In this document: positions 48,892-58,709 of the stretch, piece by piece
Layout: each line of letters opens with the position of its first letter
Numbering within the stretch: position 1 is the stretch's first letter
Origin: Brettanomyces bruxellensis
Lineage: Eukaryota > Ascomycota > Pichiomycetes > Pichiales > Pichiaceae
Assembly: GCF_011074885.1 (NCBI RefSeq)
Contig: NC_054689.1
Coordinates: 2,728,001-2,792,000 of the forward strand
Reading direction: 5' to 3'
DNA: 64,000 nucleotides
Program-made: the position numbers and the translations under genes
Notes under the pieces: generated by a model
Seen by the model: the letters and a program-made list of their open reading frames with translations, nothing else
The model's database searches: none
What the model was told of the DNA's origin: nothing

Positions 48892-50589
48892 CTACTTTGC
48901 GGCCTCCGGCTGCCCAAGATCAATAACAGCGGTGTATATGGCATTTCTGGAGCCCTGAGGTGCCTTAATCCACCTTCCAAGTCTGTGCTCCTTGGAAAGA
49001 GCAGCGTATATTCGGATCTGTGAGTTCTTCTCGTCCTCGTAGTCATCTATCCTGTTAACAACACCTTTAGCGCCGGGCAACTCGGCGAGCAACGTGAACT
49101 GGCGGAGGCCCTCGGACAACTTCCAAACTTTGAGCGTTCCATTCCACGAGCCACTGACAAAAACATCAGAGTATGGCACCGCGTGGATGGTAGTGACCCA
49201 ATAAGGATTCTGGGCGGGTATTTGCTGTGCAGCTTTAGCCTCATCCTTCTCGGCGGAGGCCTGCTGCGGGATTTCGCTCGGTTGCAACCCATGGGCCTGC
49301 CGCTGGATAAAGATGGGCTTCTTTTTGGCCAGCGACCACAAGGAAATATTGCCGTTATCAGAACCAGTGACGAAATGGCCATCGTCAATCATCGAAACGC
49401 AGTCGATGCTTCCCTCCACGTAGAATGGGTGGAAGCTGGAATCGCTCCTTGGTGCGGTTTGGCCCGCCTCCTGCATCTCGTGCCTCAACTTCTTGATCTC
49501 GCGCTGGAATTTCTCAATCGAGTCCCCCCCCCTGAACGTCAAACGTGTCTCATCTGGGATTTTCCAGAGCATGGCGGTGCGATCACGGCCTCCAACAGTC
49601 ACACATCGCTCCTGTGAGAGTGCAGAGATGTCCTCCACGATGTCCTGGTGACCGTAAAGCGTCTCCAACTGAGCCTGCTGCCCGATGTTGTACGTTCTAA
49701 CCTTCAAGTCCCCACAAGCAGCATATAGTTGCTCGGTATTCCGCCGGAACGCCAACCCGTACACCTCGCCGTTCCTCCTGCTTGTCAACATCGCCCGCTG
49801 GCACGCGAGATTCTCCCCGGACCACACAACAAGCCGCTTATCCTTTCCTCCGGTGACCACCCACTGTCCATTGGGGCTGACTGCCAACGCCAATATTTCG
49901 TCACTGTGCCCGTTTTGCGACGCATCCTTCTTGATCTCGGCAAACCTCGGCCCGCCACGCACATATTTCACCTTCCGCGGCTTCTTTCCGCTCTCCTTGA
50001 TGTCCCATTTCGCCAATTCCATGTCCTTTGACACCGTGTACAAGTACGGATATCTAACCGCCAAACTCGTCAGCCCAACGGTCGCAACACGCCGTTTTGT
50101 CACCCGTGCACCCGCAATCTGCAACCGCCCGCCTATCTGCTTGTACACCGACCCCTTCTGCTCCGCCACATCCTTTTGCAATCGTGATTCTATGATCTCT
50201 CTGTCCAAATCCTTCGCATCGAACGAAAATTCGCCATTGCCGCCTTCTGCCGAGGCCCCCTGCCTCAAATCCTCAAGATACTGCTTGGCAAGTCTTCTCC
50301 GCTTATCTGCCGCACTCTCTTTCTCTTCCTCCTCCTCCTGCTGCACTCTGGCTGCCTGATCTTCGTCTGTTATCACATCTTCCTCATTTTCCTCCGATTC
50401 GTCTTCAAATATGTCTCCACCGACTTTGTCCACCTCTTCCTCCCCGCTGGACTCCGGCGCCACATCGGATGCAGCCCTGTTGCCTGCCCGCTGCTTCTTG
50501 TGGCTGAATTTATCCCCGACTCTCGATCTTTCTCTGCCCTTCCGCTTTCTTTTCTTTGATGGATCTATGAAAAATGGATCTGACGCCAT
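48892..50589 (-). CDS. RRP9: RRP9, U3 snoRNP-specific WD40 protein
   Basis: A 565-residue protein (S. cerevisiae 573; human U3-55K). The basic N-terminus (SKKRKRKGRERSR) and acidic stretch (EDESEENEEDVITDED) precede DKRRRLAKQYLEDLR, a hallmark segment, and ESRLQKDVAEQKGSVYKQI. WD40 repeats follow from about residue 165 (SPNGQWVVTGGKDKRLVVW, RCVTVGGRDRTAMLWKI, HFVTGSDNGNISLWSL, VFVSGSWNGTLKVW). Rrp9 binds the box B/C region of U3 RNA, whose gene lies about 24 kb away. AAAATTTT-type RRPE-like words lie 170-215 bp upstream. It is divergent from CTF4, its near neighbour in S. cerevisiae too. Confidence 0.96.
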   Translation of the reverse strand: MASDPFFIDPSKKRKRKGRERSRVGDKFSHKKQRAGNRAASDVAPESSGEEEVDKVGGDIFEDESEENEEDVITDEDQAARVQQEEEEEKESAADKRRRLAKQYLEDLRQGASAEGGNGEFSFDAKDLDREIIESRLQKDVAEQKGSVYKQIGGRLQIAGARVTKRRVATVGLTSLAVRYPYLYTVSKDMELAKWDIKESGKKPRKVKYVRGGPRFAEIKKDASQNGHSDEILALAVSPNGQWVVTGGKDKRLVVWSGENLACQRAMLTSRRNGEVYGLAFRRNTEQLYAACGDLKVRTYNIGQQAQLETLYGHQDIVEDISALSQERCVTVGGRDRTAMLWKIPDETRLTFRGGDSIEKFQREIKKLRHEMQEAGQTAPRSDSSFHPFYVEGSIDCVSMIDDGHFVTGSDNGNISLWSLAKKKPIFIQRQAHGLQPSEIPQQASAEKDEAKAAQQIPAQNPYWVTTIHAVPYSDVFVSGSWNGTLKVWKLSEGLRQFTLLAELPGAKGVVNRIDDYEDEKNSQIRIYAALSKEHRLGRWIKAPQGSRNAIYTAVIDLGQPEAAK

Positions 50590-51364
50590 GTTCGAATCTC
50601 CCGGTGCTCCTTTTCTGCTTTCTCCGTATGCTACTGGCTTCTGCCTGACCTAATATGTGCTGCCAATAGGAAACCAAGTATTTCCCCTTGAAAGAATGGC
50701 TCTCTTGCAATTGCCTCCTGCTTCTTTAGACACATACCTGCTATCAGGCTGAGGCTCGAGGAAAATTTTGCTGATCCTGGGTAAGGCTAAAAATTTTTTT
50801 TTCACCTGCAACAAGAATTCACCTAACGCACCCGTGCACCCGAAATGTAGGACCAGGACTACTAGGTATTATATCTCTGCGCATATTGGCATAATCTATC
50901 TTGTTGAGTACATACTGCTTGTGGACAGATGATGGGAACGTACAGACGACGGAAAATCCAAAAAATGAGTTCTTGTTCCGCATCAAAAATGCACAATGTG
51001 AAGCTGAGAATGGTTTGTGAAAACAATACAGATGAATAAATATAGATAAATAAGGTAAGTTACATTTAATATGAATACGGCATACACAGTATCATCATCC
51101 TTTTCTTTTACTTTGTGGAGCACATTTAGACTACTCTAAGTCCCTTAAAGTACCCCGAACAGCAAGCACAGCCAAAACCTATATGTCACGTGACCCGCGA
51201 ATTAGACGCGGACGATCTGGCGAGTGCAGGAAAAAGTGGAATTTTCCTGTTTCAAGTTTCGCGTCAGGCAAGAAACCAAATACGCGCCGGTAGATATTAG
51301 GCGAAGATACACAAAGGAGGCATAAAAAGACAGGAAAGACAGCAAAGCAGGCCAGAAGACAACA
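50590..51364. other. RRP9/CTF4 divergent promoter interval
   Basis: A 775 bp head-to-head region. The RRP9 side has GGAAAATTTTG (50760-50770) and AAAAATTTTTTTTTC (50789-50803). The CTF4 side has GTCACGTGAC (51185-51194) and three ACGCG cores (51206-51211, 51260-51264 in reverse, 51282-51287). No additional gene. Confidence 0.6.
51185..51287 (+). promoter_or_regulatory. CACGTG palindrome and ACGCG cluster upstream of CTF4
   Basis: A perfect 10 bp palindrome GTCACGTGAC (51185-51194), a Cbf1-type site, is followed by ACGCGG (51206), CGCGT (51260) and ACGCGC (51282), all 80-180 bp before the CTF4 ATG. ACGCGN is the MBF core; replication genes are typical targets. Confidence 0.5.
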
Positions 51365-54139
51365 ATGGCGAACGAGGCAGATGAAGAAAACATTGTGAAG
51401 GTGTTTGTTTCCGGGGGAAACACGCAGGTGGTTCATTTTAGAGATTCAGACCATTTGTACGCATGTTCAAACGGAATAGTGAAGATATTTGACCAAAATC
51501 GGCCAGATTTGGAGCCCGAGGTGATGGATATTGCCGGGGGTATGAGGAGCTTTGAAGTGGGGCCGGCGGGCCGGGCGCTTGTGGCGTCACAGAGCGGAGA
51601 GTGCAAGATGTATGACTTAAAAGCTCAAAAAGAGACGGCCACACTTCAACGATCACCACTAGGAATGACGTCGGCCGTTTTTACGCACAGCGGCACCATG
51701 GCACTCTGCGGGGGTCTGGAGGGCAAGCTGTGGCTCGTGGATGTGCAAGGGGAGGAGCATCAGGTGAAAAACACGACGAGTGCTGGGGACCAGATTTTTG
51801 GTATTTCGTACAATAATGTTGGAGATCTCGCGGCTATTTCGCTTGCCAACGGGGATCTCGCGGTGTACTCGTACACGGCGGTGGAGCCGCGGCTGGTGCA
51901 CACGTTCAGCACGCTGCTGGTGGCGAAAAAGGCACTCGGGGGCGGGCAAAACGGCGAAAAAGCAGCCGGCGAGCTTTTTGGGGAAGGCGGCGAAGAAGAC
52001 GCGTTTGACGATGATTTGGAGGCGGACATCCTGCAGGCGAAGGACGGCAAGGTGCCCCAGGAGGCGGAGATGGAGGGCCTTGCGACGGTTCGGCCGGATT
52101 GGCACCCGGACGGCGATTTATTGGCGATTCCAACACGCACCAGGGAGATCGCTGTTTTCGACCGGGCAGACTTCTCGAGGCCGGCATTCAAGTTCCCAGC
52201 ACGAAATGCACACCGTGGACCGGTCGTGGACGTGAGGTGGAGCCCGGACGGCAAGCTACTTGCGAGTGTGGGCCTGGATAAGAGGTTGAAAGTGTGGAAT
52301 TTGGAGAAAAAGAGGCAGGTGATGGCGAGAGAGCTCCCGATGGTGCCGTCGAGCCTCACGTGGGGGCGGAGCTCTGCCGAGGTGGTTGTGGGCATGACGT
52401 CGGGCAATGTGGCGTGGTATTCGGTGGGCGATAATGCCGGAATGGTGCTTTCTGAGGCTGAGGAGGAGGAGGGAGAAGATGAGTTACACGGAGAAGAAGC
52501 AGAAGGAGAAGGAGAAGGAGAAGGAGATGAAGAAGAAGATGAAGAAGGTGGAAAAGATGAGGCTGCAGAGTACGGCAAGGACACCAAGATCGCCAACTTT
52601 GTGAAAGATACACCGCCATACACCAAAAACACAACTAAAGAGTCTAAGAATGCAGAGGAGGCCAGCGAGAACGAGGGAGGGCTTTTCGGGGACAGCGAGG
52701 ACGATTTCATCGTTGATGATGACGGCGCCGGGTACACGGAGGGCAGGCGTGGCGTGGAAGAGGTGGGCAGCGGGAAAACGCGGCCGGCAAAGAGAAGAAA
52801 GCTGCAGGGGGAGCATGGAGGCAGTCTGCAGGCACTGGCAGGCATCCCCGGCCCGTATTCGCCCGGGTGCACGCCGTGGGCCAGCGGCCGGCGGTACATG
52901 ACGATGAACCCGGTGGGATATGCGTGGTCGGTGAGCCAGGACGGCTACAATACGGTAACTGTGACTTTTTTCGACCGCAGCATGCAGAAGGAGTACCACT
53001 TCCGGGATTTCGACGGGCTGGACGTCGCGTCGATGGACGCAGACGGCATTCTGCTGGCCTCTAGCGGCGTGGGCGAGCACCAGGGAGGCCAAAAGAGGCC
53101 CCGTGGTAAAGTTGAGGCCTGCATTTTGTACAAAAAGCACGATCAGAGCCGGGGATGGCGGCGGAAAGTCGGTCTCCAGCCTGGAGAGTTCATCACAGCC
53201 GTCTCTCTGGGGCCCAGCGCGGCGTTCGTGTGCACATCGCGGGGCTATGTGCGGCGATACAGCCTGTTTGGCCGGCTGGAGCGTCTGGAGAAGCTGCCAC
53301 CCGTTTTGGCGTGCATCAGCAGCTCAAAGTACCTCTTTACGGTTATCTACAACTCGCCGTACAGCCTGGGATTCAACCTGCAGAGCCTGGACGGCCGGTA
53401 CTTGCAGAGAAACGAGAGTTTGCCGGTCTGTGGGGCCGGTCTGGCACCCCAAATGCATCCAATAAGGGGTCTTTTCTTCTCTTCGGACGGCGATCCGTGC
53501 GTCGTGGGCCAGGATAACGTGGTCTTGGTGTTGTCGCGGTGGAGAGACCCGCTTCAGGCATGCTGGATGCCCATTTTGGACGCCAAGGCCGGCTTGGCAC
53601 GCATCTCTGCAGGTTCCGGCGTCAGCGCCTGGCCCTTGGGGCTGTTTGGCGACAAATTCTGCTTTGTTGCCATTCGGAGCTCCCGCTACCCGACATTTCC
53701 GTTGGCTTTACCCTCGGAAATGCCCGTCCGGGTTCCGGTGGGTGAGGGAGATGGTGAAGAGGATAGTGAAAATGAAAACAGCAAAGATAACAGCAAAGAT
53801 AACGGCAAAAACGGCAACTCTCCTGAAGAGGAACTCATGCGCACAATCGTCCAGGCCGAACTTCTTAACGACGCAATCTCAAACGACGACGTGGAGGACG
53901 AAACTGCAGAGGAGAGGCTTGCTGCACTTAGTGTTCGGTATGATGCCGCCTTGTTGAGGCAGGTGGGCCAGTCCTGCAACCGCGGAGACATTCTAGATGC
54001 ATTCTATCTAGTCACCAAGCTCCGGGACGACCGGGCTTTGGCAGCTGCTGCAAAGATGGCCGAGAGACTGGAGTTGGCCGGTTTGGTGGATAAGATAAAC
54101 AGATTAAGAGAGACGCGGATGCAGATAGAGGGGGAGTAG
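51365..54139 (+). CDS. CTF4: CTF4, replisome hub (AND-1 homologue)
   Basis: A 924-residue protein (S. cerevisiae 927). The N-terminal WD40 propeller (about 10-350; DHLYACSNGIVKIFDQN, SPDGKLLASVGLDKRLKVWN) is followed by an acidic disordered linker (~370-470, with EGEGEGEGDEEEDEEGG), then the SepB beta-propeller (~480-795; GRRYMTMNPVGYAWSVSQDG, FFDRSMQKEYHFRDFDGLDV) and a C-terminal helical bundle (~830-924). Ctf4 trimerises and links CMG helicase (Sld5) with Pol alpha and client proteins. The helical bundle that receives client peptides appears intact. Codon use is GC-rich. Possible MBF sites lie upstream. Confidence 0.95.
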   Translation: MANEADEENIVKVFVSGGNTQVVHFRDSDHLYACSNGIVKIFDQNRPDLEPEVMDIAGGMRSFEVGPAGRALVASQSGECKMYDLKAQKETATLQRSPLGMTSAVFTHSGTMALCGGLEGKLWLVDVQGEEHQVKNTTSAGDQIFGISYNNVGDLAAISLANGDLAVYSYTAVEPRLVHTFSTLLVAKKALGGGQNGEKAAGELFGEGGEEDAFDDDLEADILQAKDGKVPQEAEMEGLATVRPDWHPDGDLLAIPTRTREIAVFDRADFSRPAFKFPARNAHRGPVVDVRWSPDGKLLASVGLDKRLKVWNLEKKRQVMARELPMVPSSLTWGRSSAEVVVGMTSGNVAWYSVGDNAGMVLSEAEEEEGEDELHGEEAEGEGEGEGDEEEDEEGGKDEAAEYGKDTKIANFVKDTPPYTKNTTKESKNAEEASENEGGLFGDSEDDFIVDDDGAGYTEGRRGVEEVGSGKTRPAKRRKLQGEHGGSLQALAGIPGPYSPGCTPWASGRRYMTMNPVGYAWSVSQDGYNTVTVTFFDRSMQKEYHFRDFDGLDVASMDADGILLASSGVGEHQGGQKRPRGKVEACILYKKHDQSRGWRRKVGLQPGEFITAVSLGPSAAFVCTSRGYVRRYSLFGRLERLEKLPPVLACISSSKYLFTVIYNSPYSLGFNLQSLDGRYLQRNESLPVCGAGLAPQMHPIRGLFFSSDGDPCVVGQDNVVLVLSRWRDPLQACWMPILDAKAGLARISAGSGVSAWPLGLFGDKFCFVAIRSSRYPTFPLALPSEMPVRVPVGEGDGEEDSENENSKDNSKDNGKNGNSPEEELMRTIVQAELLNDAISNDDVEDETAEERLAALSVRYDAALLRQVGQSCNRGDILDAFYLVTKLRDDRALAAAAKMAERLELAGLVDKINRLRETRMQIEGE

Positions 54140-54908
54140 ATACTGTGCAATAGTTACTTCCATACTATACTTGATGTATTGGTATCTATACTACTTTACT
54201 ATTGTACTACTTACTACTGTACTACTTACTACTGTACTACTTACTACTGTACTACTTACTACTGTACTACTTACTACTGTACTACTTACTACTGTACTAC
54301 TCTCCTACTGTACTTTCGTAGTATACCGCCCTTGCTATATTATGGTAGATGTATCTATACTTACTGTGTTACTTATTATATTTACTGTACTACTGTACTT
54401 CCATACCTCCATAATTTCGTACTTGGTATACTTCCGTACTTTCATACTTCCATACTAAACTCGCTATATTATGGTAGATTTATCTATACTTACTGTACTA
54501 CTGTATTTCCATACTTCCACACTTTCATTCTTAGTATGCTAAACTTGCTATTACGGTAGATGTATTTATACTTACTGTACTCGTAGTACTTGGTATATTT
54601 ACTATACTACTGTACTGCCATACCTTCATACTTTCATACTTATACTACTATACTACCATAAGGGTTATCTAGTATACTTTCGTGCGTACTATACTTCCAT
54701 ACTTACTATACGTCCATACTTACTATACCTACATACTTGGTCTACTTCCATACTTACTTCCTCTAACTCCCTCACCATAGTTACCTCATCACTCCTTCTC
54801 CCCCATATACACATCTCCCTGAAGTACTTTGAAAATCATAATTTAACCATTATTATACACACCATCCACATTATCTATTCTATTCCACATTATCTGTTCT
54901 ATTCTACC
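54140..54908. other. CTF4/FAF1 convergent gap
   Basis: About 770 bp made largely of the 15 bp array (54196-54300) and, from about 54310 to 54760, looser TACTTCCATACTTACTATAC-like words. It shows no credible gene; the 126-codon + frames are translations of the repeat. Confidence 0.65.
54196..54300. repeat. 15 bp array TTACTACTGTACTAC, seven copies
   Basis: Six perfect copies (54211-54300) preceded by one variant (TTTACTATTGTACTAC). Degenerate TACT-rich sequence continues about 450 bp to the right, suggesting an older decayed array. Confidence 0.93.
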
Positions 54909-55634
54909 TCATCTCCTATCTCGCCGACCCCTCTTCCTTCTATCCCCACCTGTGATCTTCGCAATATCATGCTTCGAAAGTATCACACCATGACTCGTTG
55001 CCTTACCCACACTGTTAATCTTCAAACCACGATCCCGTAACCGAACCTGCTTTTTAACTCCGGTACCAATCCTCTCTGTGAACGAGGAAGATCCGCTATC
55101 ATGTATTTTTCTAAACTGTCCCTTCCTATTCTTCGATAGCACAATTCCCGCCTCCCTTGCCTCCTCCTCATACTTGCTTATTCTCCTCATCTGGGCCCTA
55201 ATCATACCTTTTCTTATGCTCATCGGCATGTTTTCCAACTTCCGATCCGATCCGCCGTTTGTTTCCGAAAGTTTTTTCATCCGCTCGCTCAACGTTCGCA
55301 CCCTTGATGACCCAATCGTGTCTCCCTCTAGTGCCATACTTTCCAACGTGAGTTCTGCCCCGGAAAATCTTTGTTCATGCGACTGATTACCGCCACTCAA
55401 GATATGCGATTCATCCAATAGACGCTGCAATTGGAGATCATTCTTTGTGTTATCCTCATCATCTTTCGTATGCCTCCTTCCTTTCAGCTTCCTCTTCTCC
55501 TCCAATCGTTGTTTCCTCAGTAACTGCTCTGTTGAGATCGGTTTTCCACTTCTCAGCACTTTCTTCTGTGCTTTACTGATTTTAACATTGTTTGGGTTGT
55601 ACTTGTCCTCGAACTTCACGATAACTGGAGCCAT
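54909..55634 (-). CDS. FAF1: FAF1, 40S assembly factor
   Basis: A 241-residue basic protein (S. cerevisiae 346) starting MAPVIVKFEDKYNPN; the frame runs ten codons further to a TTG. The C-terminal half carries ERMKKLSE, MPMSIRKGMIRAQMRRISKY, EEEAREAGIVLSKNRKG and RDRGLKINSVGKATSHGVIL, which I recall as the conserved part of Faf1, followed by a basic tail. Faf1 is a nucleolar SSU processome component needed for early cleavages. Its identity is reinforced by gene order: FAF1-HIS6-RPB3 are also consecutive in S. cerevisiae (YIL019W, YIL020C, YIL021W). The disordered N-terminal half accounts for the shorter length. Confidence 0.85.
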   Translation of the reverse strand: MAPVIVKFEDKYNPNNVKISKAQKKVLRSGKPISTEQLLRKQRLEEKRKLKGRRHTKDDEDNTKNDLQLQRLLDESHILSGGNQSHEQRFSGAELTLESMALEGDTIGSSRVRTLSERMKKLSETNGGSDRKLENMPMSIRKGMIRAQMRRISKYEEEAREAGIVLSKNRKGQFRKIHDSGSSSFTERIGTGVKKQVRLRDRGLKINSVGKATSHGVILSKHDIAKITGGDRRKRGRRDRR

Positions 55635-55972
55635 CTCGAATGATGATGTGCAATACTTGTACAAAGGTGCTGCTGCAGGTATTTGGCTTATCGTTTAGAG
55701 TTGTTGCTTTGAATATAGCCTAAGTATTGGAATGGCCTACTGACAGGACATCTTAATGGAGGAGCTAAAAATTCATGAAGTGAAAAAAAAAAAAAAAAAA
55801 AAAAAATTTACAAAATTATTGAATGGAGAAAACGAAATATTGAAAAAAAAATAAAATAAAATAAAAACAGAGATGTACAAACAAACAAACCTTCATAACT
55901 CTACTCTCATTTATCAACACACCAACCTCGAAAATATATTTACAGGTACATAAAACACCGCATATACACAAA
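55635..55972. other. FAF1/HIS6 divergent promoter interval
   Basis: A 338 bp head-to-head region dominated by an uninterrupted A27 run at 55780-55806 and an A9/TAAAATAAAATAAAA tract at 55843-55866. No TGACTCA Gcn4 site was found, which is mildly unexpected for a histidine gene. Nothing else seen. Confidence 0.6.
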
Positions 55973-56791
55973 ATGACCCGCTACGTCGGATGTATAGATA
56001 TTCACGGCGGAAAAGTCAAGCAAATAGTGGGCGGAACATTAAATCAGGATGATACCGAACAGAGCAAGAATACTTGCAAGTCGAACCTAGAAACGAATTT
56101 CGTGAGCGAAAAATCTTCATCATACTATGCAAAACTATACGAGGAGCACGGAATAACAAGAACACACGTGATCAAGCTTGGATCACTGGAAGAAAACAAC
56201 AAAGTGGCAATTGAAGCATTAAAAGCGTGGCCCAAGCATTTGCAGATAGGAGGAGGCATAAATGACACAAACGCGAGGTACTGGATACAGCAGGGTGCAG
56301 ACAAGGTGATTGTGACGTCGTGGCTCTTCCCAAAAGGGCAATTCGACAAGTCTCGACTCGAGAGAATCTCGCAACTGGTCGGCAAAGAGCATTTGGTGGT
56401 CGATCTCAGCTGTCGGCGCAATACAGAAGGCCAATGGGTAGTCGCCATCAACAAATGGCAGACTTTGACACAGGTGGTATTGAGCAGGGAGACTTTTGAG
56501 TTATTCGAGAGGTACTGCTCGGAATTCCTCGTTCATGCAGCTGATGTTGAAGGCCTTTGCAAGGGCATTGACCAGGAGTTGGTGGCCAAGCTTGCAGAAT
56601 GGTGCACTTCACCAATTGTGTATGCTGGGGGAGCCAAATCGATCGATGACTTGAAGTTGGTTGATAAATTGAGCCACGGAAGGGTTGATTTGACTTTCGG
56701 CAGTGCTCTAGATCTATTTGGCGGCAAGCTGGTCCGTTTTGAGGACTGCTGTAGGTGGAATCAGCAGCTGGAAGGGCCGAGAATTAACTGA
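55973..56791 (+). CDS. HIS6: HIS6, ProFAR isomerase
   Basis: A 272-residue (beta/alpha)8 enzyme (S. cerevisiae 261) converting ProFAR to PRFAR, the fourth step of histidine biosynthesis, in the cytosol. [20 protein letters not shown] gives the first catalytic Asp; [57 protein letters not shown] (second catalytic Asp) and [20 protein letters not shown] follow, ending [12 protein letters not shown]. The family's phosphate-binding glycines are present. It is convergent with the small membrane protein, with 58 bp between stops. Confidence 0.98.
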   Translation: MTRYVGCIDIHGGKVKQIVGGTLNQDDTEQSKNTCKSNLETNFVSEKSSSYYAKLYEEHGITRTHVIKLGSLEENNKVAIEALKAWPKHLQIGGGINDTNARYWIQQGADKVIVTSWLFPKGQFDKSRLERISQLVGKEHLVVDLSCRRNTEGQWVVAINKWQTLTQVVLSRETFELFERYCSEFLVHAADVEGLCKGIDQELVAKLAEWCTSPIVYAGGAKSIDDLKLVDKLSHGRVDLTFGSALDLFGGKLVRFEDCCRWNQQLEGPRIN

Positions 56792-56849
56792 ATAAGTATT
56801 TTCAACACATATAAAAATAAAGCTAGCATTGGTAGAAATTTAGTACATT

Positions 56850-57188
56850 CTAAGCTCTGTGGCCGGAGATCGAACCGCCAACCGATCGGTCGAGTCCAAA
56901 TACCCATCTTAGCCAGGGGAAAACGGTAATCCTCATCAGTGCAAACAAGAAGCCTTGCACTAAGGGCAGAATCACCTGGTCTTTTGTCACGGTTGTAATG
57001 ATTGTTGAAAGTGTGATCTTAGCCCCTTGAGGTGGGATTTCGGCCTTATTTGTGGTTTCTGAGACGCTCTTCTGGAAGCTTCTGGGCTTTTTCTGCTGCT
57101 TTTGCGCTTTTCTATTGGCTGCTGCCCTGAGTCTTGCAAGAAAAGACTGTTCAAAGCGAAGATCGGGTACAGGGACTTTTTCTGCCAT
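56850..57188 (-). CDS. Small single-span membrane protein
   Basis: A 112-residue protein; the ATG at 57188 gives MAEKVPVPDLRFEQSFLARL (the upstream frame lacks an ATG). A basic Lys/Arg/Gln segment (RAAANRKAQKQQKKPRSFQK) precedes one long hydrophobic stretch near residues 75-100 (VILPLVQGFLFALMRITVFP, WLRWVFGL), then a short tail. The PDLRFEQSFL motif resembles fungal DUF1770 proteins, the family I associate with S. pombe Atg43, a mitochondrial outer-membrane mitophagy receptor; this is a tentative memory-based match. It lies between HIS6 and RPB3, where S. cerevisiae has no recognised gene. Confidence 0.7.
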   Translation of the reverse strand: MAEKVPVPDLRFEQSFLARLRAAANRKAQKQQKKPRSFQKSVSETTNKAEIPPQGAKITLSTIITTVTKDQVILPLVQGFLFALMRITVFPWLRWVFGLDRSVGGSISGHRA

Positions 57189-57794
57189 TGAAAAACGAAT
57201 TGGGACCTGAGAGGTTGTTTGTTGGTGTACGGGAGAGTGTTTCAAAGTTGGGCAAAAGCAGAATTACCAGAGTGTTGGAAGGATAAGGCACGTAAGCGAG
57301 TGGGCTAAATAGCTACAATAAATAAGTGAAATAAATGGGTAAAATAAATAGATCAAACCAATGGGTAAAATAATTCAGTGAAATAAACAGGTAATAATTT
57401 AGCGAAATAAATAGGTAACTTAGTAAAATAAATATTCGCTTCTGGGTGTTCGTTCTGCTACAGGGAGAAGACCCAACCGGTGTGAGGATGTTTGCAGAGA
57501 CGGGAGAAAAGCGAAAAACAGAATAGATAGAGCGAATAAAAAGCGAAAGTAAAGAAGCGAGGAAAAACGAAAAATAGAACATAAAAATAAGACAAAAATA
57601 AAATGAAATAGATGAAGCATCATCCAAAAGTATAAAAGCACAAGAGAGCTAGCACAAAGCGTAATATATAGAGGTGCCAGAAACAGGAGGAGCATAGAAG
57701 GGCAAGCGTATATATACATAACAAGCAGAAGAAAGCACCATCGCAAAACCACTTTACAACACACATAAATAAATAGATATACACATAGAGCAGG
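57189..57794. other. Divergent interval before RPB3
   Basis: A 606 bp head-to-head region. It contains AATAAATAGGTAAAATAAATxG-type words (57318-57430) that repeat loosely five or six times, then AG-rich sequence with TATAAAAG at 57630-57637 and TATATATA at 57711-57718. The minus-strand frames of 104-189 codons are AT-driven or overlap RPB3 and are not supported. Confidence 0.5.
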
Positions 57795-58709
57795 ATGTCG
57801 AACAAAGAACCACAGGTGACTATAAGAAAAGCAGGAAGAGACGATGTCGATTTTATACTCTCGGACGTGGATCTGTCGCTTGCCAACTCGATTAGAAGAA
57901 CGATGTTGGCGGAGGTGCCGACTCTTGCAATTGATTTGGTTGACATTAAAAGAAACACTAGTGTTTTGGCAGACGAGTTTTTGGCACACAGATTGGGACT
58001 AGTCCCACTCGAAAGTGAGGACATCGACCAGCTCAAGTACACAAGAGACTGCACGTGCGAGGATCACTGCGAGAAGTGTTCAGTGACATTGCAATTAAAG
58101 GCCAGATGTGACTCAGACGAGACGATGAACGTCTACTCGAGCCATTTGGTGGTCATCAGTGCAAACACAGGCCTGAATTTGGGCCAGCCGGTGATCAGGG
58201 ACCCCCAGAAGAAGGGTGTGCTTATCTGCAAGTTGAAAAGACACCAGGAGTTGAATATTGTGTGCATTGCAAAGAAAGGAATAGCAAAAGAGCATGCGAA
58301 ATGGTCTCCATGTTCGGCAATAGGTTTTGAGTACGATCCCTGGAACAAGCTCAGGCATACCGATTACTGGTATGAGGAGGATGAGGCCAAGGAGTGGCCC
58401 AAATCGGCAAACTGCGACTGGGAGGAGCCACCTGTCCCCGGTGAGAAATTCGACTACAACAAAAAGCCAACCAGATTCTACATGAATGTCGAAACGACCG
58501 GCGTGTTGAAGCCCAACGAGGTTTTCTCTAAAGGCTGCACCGAATTGCAGAAGAAGGTGGCCAATATTGTCTTTGAACTTGATAAGCTGGACCACAAAGA
58601 GCGTGAACAGCAGAGAGATGGGGCTGAGGATGGATATGCTGCTGTGGGTGATGGAAATATGCAGGATGATGCTGCATTTGGCGACATGGAGTCTTCGGGA
58701 AGATGGTGA
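57795..58709 (+). CDS. RPB3: RPB3, RNA polymerase II subunit
   Basis: A 304-residue protein (S. cerevisiae 318) of the RpoA/Rpb3 family. [20 protein letters not shown] and [20 protein letters not shown] form the dimerisation helix segment that pairs with Rpb11. [14 protein letters not shown] and the zinc loop [10 protein letters not shown] follow, then [20 protein letters not shown] and [10 protein letters not shown]. The Leu of DVDL is CTG-encoded (57873-57875), consistent with the standard code. It neighbours HIS6 and FAF1 as in S. cerevisiae, inverted relative to HIS6. Confidence 0.98.
   Translation: MSNKEPQVTIRKAGRDDVDFILSDVDLSLANSIRRTMLAEVPTLAIDLVDIKRNTSVLADEFLAHRLGLVPLESEDIDQLKYTRDCTCEDHCEKCSVTLQLKARCDSDETMNVYSSHLVVISANTGLNLGQPVIRDPQKKGVLICKLKRHQELNIVCIAKKGIAKEHAKWSPCSAIGFEYDPWNKLRHTDYWYEEDEAKEWPKSANCDWEEPPVPGEKFDYNKKPTRFYMNVETTGVLKPNEVFSKGCTELQKKVANIVFELDKLDHKEREQQRDGAEDGYAAVGDGNMQDDAAFGDMESSGRW

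Noticed and set aside
54171..54559. Plus-strand frames rich in TTVLL/YYCTT repeats
   Set aside because: Translations of the 15 bp TTACTACTGTACTAC array.
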